From: Romboutsia weinsteinii
GTDB taxonomy: Bacteria > Bacillota > Clostridia > Peptostreptococcales > Peptostreptococcaceae
Assembly (NCBI RefSeq): GCF_002250835.2
Contig: NZ_NOJY02000008.1
Location: 62,001 to 126,000 of the forward strand
DNA: 64,000 bases
Reading direction: 5' to 3'
The translations under genes and the position numbers were made by a program. The notes beneath the pieces were generated by a model, which ran no database searches, was not told the origin of the DNA, and saw nothing but the letters and a program-made list of their open reading frames with translations. Of the stretch, positions 60,938 through 64,000 are shown piece by piece (position 1 is the first letter of the stretch; each line of letters starts with the position of its first letter).

Positions 60938-62086
60938 ATGATATTAATAAAAAATGTAGCAGTTTACTCACCAAAGTATATAGGAAGAAAAGATGTTTTT
61001 GTAAGTGGGGGTAAAATATCTTTAATAGATGATAATATAAACTTTGAAAATAAAAAGATAAAAATTATAGATGGAAGTAGAAAAATACTTACTCCAGGAT
61101 TTATAGATCAACATGTACATATAACTGGAGGAGGTGGAGAGGGTAGCTTTAGTACTAGAGCACCCGAAATAACATTAACTAAGCTAACAACTGCAGGAAT
61201 AACTACTGTAGTAGGTTTGCTTGGAACTGACGGTACTACTAGAAGTGTAGAAAATTTAGTAGCTAAGGCAAAAGGATTAAAAGAAGAAGGTATAACAGTA
61301 TTTGTTCATACAGGATCTTATGAATATCCAACAGTTACACTGACAGATTCAATAAAAAGAGATATTGCATTTATTGATGAGATTATAGGAGTAAAGTTAG
61401 CATTATCTGATCATAGAAGTCCAAATGTAAGTAGTGATGAATTAAAAAGAGTAGCATCAGATGCGAGAGTAGCTGGAATGCTTAGCGGTAAAGCTGGAAT
61501 TGTAGTTCTTCATATGGGGGATGGAAAAAGAGGTCTATCTCAAGTAAATGAAATCCTAGAAGAAACTGAAATACCATTAAAAACAATAAGACCTACTCAT
61601 GTAAATAGAAGAAAAGAATTATTAGAAGAGGCTTTTGACTATGCTAAGCGCGGAGGTAAAATAGATTTAACTTGTGGAATGAGAGATGACTTTACTCCAG
61701 GTAGATGTATACAAAAAGGTAAAGAGGTAGGTGTATCAATAGAAAACATGACAATAAGCTCTGATGGATATGGTAGTTGGTCTAAGTATGATGAAAGTGG
61801 AAACTTAGTAAAGATGGGTGTATCTAGTGTATCAAGTTTACATGAAGAGTTTAAAAATATGGTAAATGAATTAGATTTTAGTGTAGAGGAAGCTTTAACA
61901 TATATAACATCTAATGTAGCTAAAGGATTAGAAGTGTATCCGAGAAAAGGATGTATAGCTGAAGACTCTGATGCAGATATACTTTTATTAGATGAGAATC
62001 TAGATATAAGTACAGTAATAGCAAATGGTAAAGTGATGGTAGAGGATAAGAAAATTTTAGTATACGGATCATATGAACAAATGTAG
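60938..62086 (+). CDS. iadA: Isoaspartyl dipeptidase (beta-aspartyl peptidase)
   Basis: 382 residues from the ATG at 60938, 8-9 bp behind GAAGGAG; longer in-frame starts would lie inside the nhaC gene. Amidohydrolase with dinuclear zinc site: GFIDQHVHITGGGGEGSF (about 54-71), LALSDHRSPNVS (about 150), VLHMGDG (His, about 190), RPTHVNRR (His, about 218) and SSDGYGSW (Asp, about 272). Hydrolyses beta-aspartyl dipeptides formed from damaged proteins. It fits with the peptide ABC transporter genes that follow, although a terminator intervenes. Confidence 0.92.
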   Translation: MILIKNVAVYSPKYIGRKDVFVSGGKISLIDDNINFENKKIKIIDGSRKILTPGFIDQHVHITGGGGEGSFSTRAPEITLTKLTTAGITTVVGLLGTDGTTRSVENLVAKAKGLKEEGITVFVHTGSYEYPTVTLTDSIKRDIAFIDEIIGVKLALSDHRSPNVSSDELKRVASDARVAGMLSGKAGIVVLHMGDGKRGLSQVNEILEETEIPLKTIRPTHVNRRKELLEEAFDYAKRGGKIDLTCGMRDDFTPGRCIQKGKEVGVSIENMTISSDGYGSWSKYDESGNLVKMGVSSVSSLHEEFKNMVNELDFSVEEALTYITSNVAKGLEVYPRKGCIAEDSDADILLLDENLDISTVIANGKVMVEDKKILVYGSYEQM

Positions 62087-62100
62087 TAAAATTATAATTA

Positions 62101-62142
62101 ATAAAAAATAGGACTCGTAAAAACGAGTCCTATTTTTTATTA
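62101..62142 (+). terminator. Rho-independent terminator after iadA
   Basis: Perfect 18-bp stem (62101-62118 with 62123-62140), AAAA loop, T run inside the right arm. Symmetric and very stable. Confidence 0.87.
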
Positions 62143-62297
62143 ATTAAGTACAAATTAAGAAACTCCTTCTAATTTATAGTAAAAGTAAAGTATACAATAA
62201 TATTATTAATTGATAATTGAAAAAATCAGAAAAATCAGACATAATGTATTTAGAACTATACACTCACAGTATTAAAAGATTAAGGGGGGATGTAAAT

Positions 62298-63842
62298 TTG
62301 AAAATATCTAAAAAAATTGTAAGTATAGTATTGGCTTCTATAGTTGTAATGACAACTACTGGATGTTTAAACACAAATGTAGGGGCATCTAGTTATTCTA
62401 ATGGAGAGAAAGACATTATAAGGTTAGCACAAAATACAGACGTAAAATCTTTCGATCCACATCAAGCTAATGACAGTTCAACATCAAATGCAACAAGGCA
62501 TATCTTTAATACATTAATCAAATTAACACCAGAAGATACCTTTGAAGGTGACTTAGCAGAAAGTTGGGAACAGGTAGATGATACCACTGTAAAATTTAAA
62601 TTAAAAGATGGAGTCAAATTTCATAATGGTGAAATTTTAACATCAGATGATGTTAAGTTTAGTCTAGAAAGGCAAAAGGAATCATCTAAAGTAGGACACC
62701 TAGTAGATATGATAGAATCAATAGAAGTAATCGATGATTTAAACTTTATAATTCACTTAAATAAAAAATCTTCAACATTAATATCAAGCTTATCACATAT
62801 AGGAGGAGCAATTTTAAATAAAAAATCAGTAGAAGAAATAGAAGCTAGTGGGAAAAAAATTGATGAAAATCCTATTGGCACTGGACCATATAAATTTGAA
62901 GCATGGAAACCAGGAGATAGATTTATATTGATTAAATTTGATGACTATTTTGATGGAGAGGTAAAAAATGATGGATTGGAGTTTAGAATTATTCCAGAAG
63001 GAAGTAGTCGAGCTATAGCTTTAGAGACAGGAGAGATAGATGTATTACTTAATGTTGATGCAGTAGACTACAATAGAATAAGAGATAACATTGATTTAGT
63101 ATTAAATGAGTACAGTCCAACTACAATAGAATTTTTAGATATGAATAATGAAAAAGCTCCATTTGATAATAAATTGGTAAGAGAAGCTATAAATTATGCT
63201 ACAGATAAAGCATCTATAATTGCAGTTTCAACAAATGGAGAAGCTATAAAATCAGAAGGTATAATGGGGCCAACATCTATAGGATATTCAAACAATGTAG
63301 TAAACTATGATTATAACTTAAAAAAGGCTAAGTCTTTGTTAAAACAAGCAGGATATGATAATAATCTAGAATTTACCATATTAGCATCATCAGATGTAAG
63401 ATCAAAAACAGCTCAGGTATATCAAGCATCATTAGCAGAAATAGGTGTAAAAGTTAATGTAGAAATGATGGAGTCTGGAGCAATGTTAGAAAAGCAAATG
63501 AACGGTGACTTTCAAGCGGCAGTTAGAGGATGGAATCCAAATGCAGAACCAGATAACACATTTGCACCATTGTATTTGACAGAAAATAAAGGTAGTGGAG
63601 GAAATAGGACATTCTACTCAAACGAAAAAGTTGATAGTTTAATTCGAGAAGGAAGAATTGAGCAAGATGAGATAAAACGAAATAAAATATATGAAGAAAT
63701 ACAACAGATAATTACAAAAGACGCTGCAATAGCACCAATATACACTCCCTTAGGTGCAATAGGTACAAGTAGTAAGATAGAAGGTCTAGAAATATATCCA
63801 ATAGGTACCCATAGATACGAAAATATAAGCTTTAAAAAATAA
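62298..63842 (+). CDS. Peptide ABC transporter substrate-binding lipoprotein (OppA/DppA-type)
   Basis: 514 residues from a TTG at 62298 that lies 8 bp behind GGGGGG; this start gives a proper lipoprotein signal MKISKKIVSIVLASIVVMTT with lipobox TTGC (Cys23). The longer in-frame start at 62217 would bury the signal. SBP_bac_5 family: IIRLAQNTDVKSFDPHQAND, HIFNTLIKLTPED, LKDGVKFHNGEILTSDDVKFSLER (read in parts), GTGPYKFEAW and the late YEEIQQIITKDAAIAPIYTP. It captures oligo- or dipeptides for the permease encoded next. Location after iadA suggests beta-aspartyl or other dipeptides, by inference. Confidence 0.92.
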   Translation: MKISKKIVSIVLASIVVMTTTGCLNTNVGASSYSNGEKDIIRLAQNTDVKSFDPHQANDSSTSNATRHIFNTLIKLTPEDTFEGDLAESWEQVDDTTVKFKLKDGVKFHNGEILTSDDVKFSLERQKESSKVGHLVDMIESIEVIDDLNFIIHLNKKSSTLISSLSHIGGAILNKKSVEEIEASGKKIDENPIGTGPYKFEAWKPGDRFILIKFDDYFDGEVKNDGLEFRIIPEGSSRAIALETGEIDVLLNVDAVDYNRIRDNIDLVLNEYSPTTIEFLDMNNEKAPFDNKLVREAINYATDKASIIAVSTNGEAIKSEGIMGPTSIGYSNNVVNYDYNLKKAKSLLKQAGYDNNLEFTILASSDVRSKTAQVYQASLAEIGVKVNVEMMESGAMLEKQMNGDFQAAVRGWNPNAEPDNTFAPLYLTENKGSGGNRTFYSNEKVDSLIREGRIEQDEIKRNKIYEEIQQIITKDAAIAPIYTPLGAIGTSSKIEGLEIYPIGTHRYENISFKK

Positions 63843-63861
63843 ATAAAGTAGAGGTGAGTAT

Positions 63862-64000
63862 ATGTTCAGATATATAAGAAACAGACTACTAATGTTGATA
63901 CCAGTAATACTAGGAGTTACATTTCTTGTATTTTACATTATGAGTTTTTCACCTGGAGACCCAGCAGCAATAATATTAGGAGATAATGCTAGTGCAGAAT
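63862..64000 (+). CDS. Peptide ABC transporter permease, N-terminus (partial)
   Basis: Starts at the ATG at 63862 behind GAGGTGAG, 19 bp after the binding-protein gene, and runs off the window. The 46 visible residues (MFRYIRNRLLMLIPVILGVT, then FLVFYIMSFSPGDPAAIILG) are the first membrane helix and the SPGDPA motif of OppB/DppB permeases. The remaining permease and ATPase genes are expected beyond the edge. Confidence 0.93.
   Translation, partial: MFRYIRNRLLMLIPVILGVTFLVFYIMSFSPGDPAAIILGDNASAE

Noticed and set aside
62217..62297. Longer N-terminus for the peptide-binding protein
   Set aside because: It would place 27 residues before the lipoprotein signal; the TTG at 62298 has a strong ribosome site.
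1..64000. tRNA, rRNA, CRISPR, insertion sequences, T-box or common riboswitch motifs
   Set aside because: I looked for tRNA-like cloverleafs, direct-repeat arrays, transposase motifs, T-box GGTGGTACC and B12 or SAM boxes, and found none I could support by eye.

Overview
The window is AT-rich, gene-dense bacterial chromosome. Shine-Dalgarno sites are strong and purine-rich, AGA and ATA codons dominate, rho-independent terminators are frequent, and many lipoproteins carry Firmicute-type signals. Together with a complete Stickland-type ornithine-degradation operon, sigma-54 control, NhaC antiporters and a PL8 hyaluronate lyase, this points to an anaerobic amino-acid-fermenting clostridium, most likely Peptostreptococcaceae (Paraclostridium/Paeniclostridium/Clostridioides relatives). 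Genus and species are inference. I see no rRNA, tRNA, CRISPR array, transposase or prophage block.

Layout. 1-1548: end of an OmpR-type response regulator and its histidine kinase. 1592-4957: a LacI-type repressor divergent from a GH42 beta-galactosidase, with twin operators and a cre-like site between them. 5043-11348: a small unknown gene and two orphan histidine kinases with related catalytic cores, one cytoplasmic multi-PAS/GAF and one with an extracellular Reg_prop propeller. 11417-19256: secreted nuclease and phosphoesterase lipoproteins, a pentapeptide-repeat protein, a PPase-like protein, a GH25-LysM lysozyme and several small unknown proteins. 19443-25840: PHP phosphatase, NhaC antiporter, thiol peroxidase, a gene with a Spo0A-box promoter, a small pseudogene, a ZIP metal transporter and a methyltransferase. 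25877-30681: FxLYD lipoprotein, a Hanks-type kinase divergent from an HTH protein, and a pgaC-pgaD-deacetylase exopolysaccharide operon.

31027-45712 is the metabolic core. A RocR/OrdR-like sigma-54 activator precedes ord-ortA-ortB-oraS-oraE-(reactivase)-orr, then an alanine symporter, a RocB-like M20 peptidase and an arginase. Arginase yields L-ornithine, Orr racemises it, OraSE rearranges D-ornithine, Ord deaminates oxidatively, and OrtAB cleaves to acetyl-CoA plus alanine, which the AGCS carrier may move. A clear -24/-12 promoter sits before ord. 46514-50302 encodes a large secreted PL8 lyase with its own operator and cre-like site. 50385-63842 holds two more NhaC genes, each behind a -24/-12 promoter, an APC transporter, an M24 peptidase, a second sigma-54 activator, isoaspartyl dipeptidase and the start of a peptide ABC transporter.

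Items most worth attention: a 35-residue Cys/Arg-rich microprotein (53136-53243) missed by usual length cut-offs; a shared near-palindromic motif about 150 bp from two sigma-54 promoters; a structured leader before ord; two related hairpins flanking an acetyltransferase gene; a one-stop pseudogene; and candidate Spo0A-box promoters.
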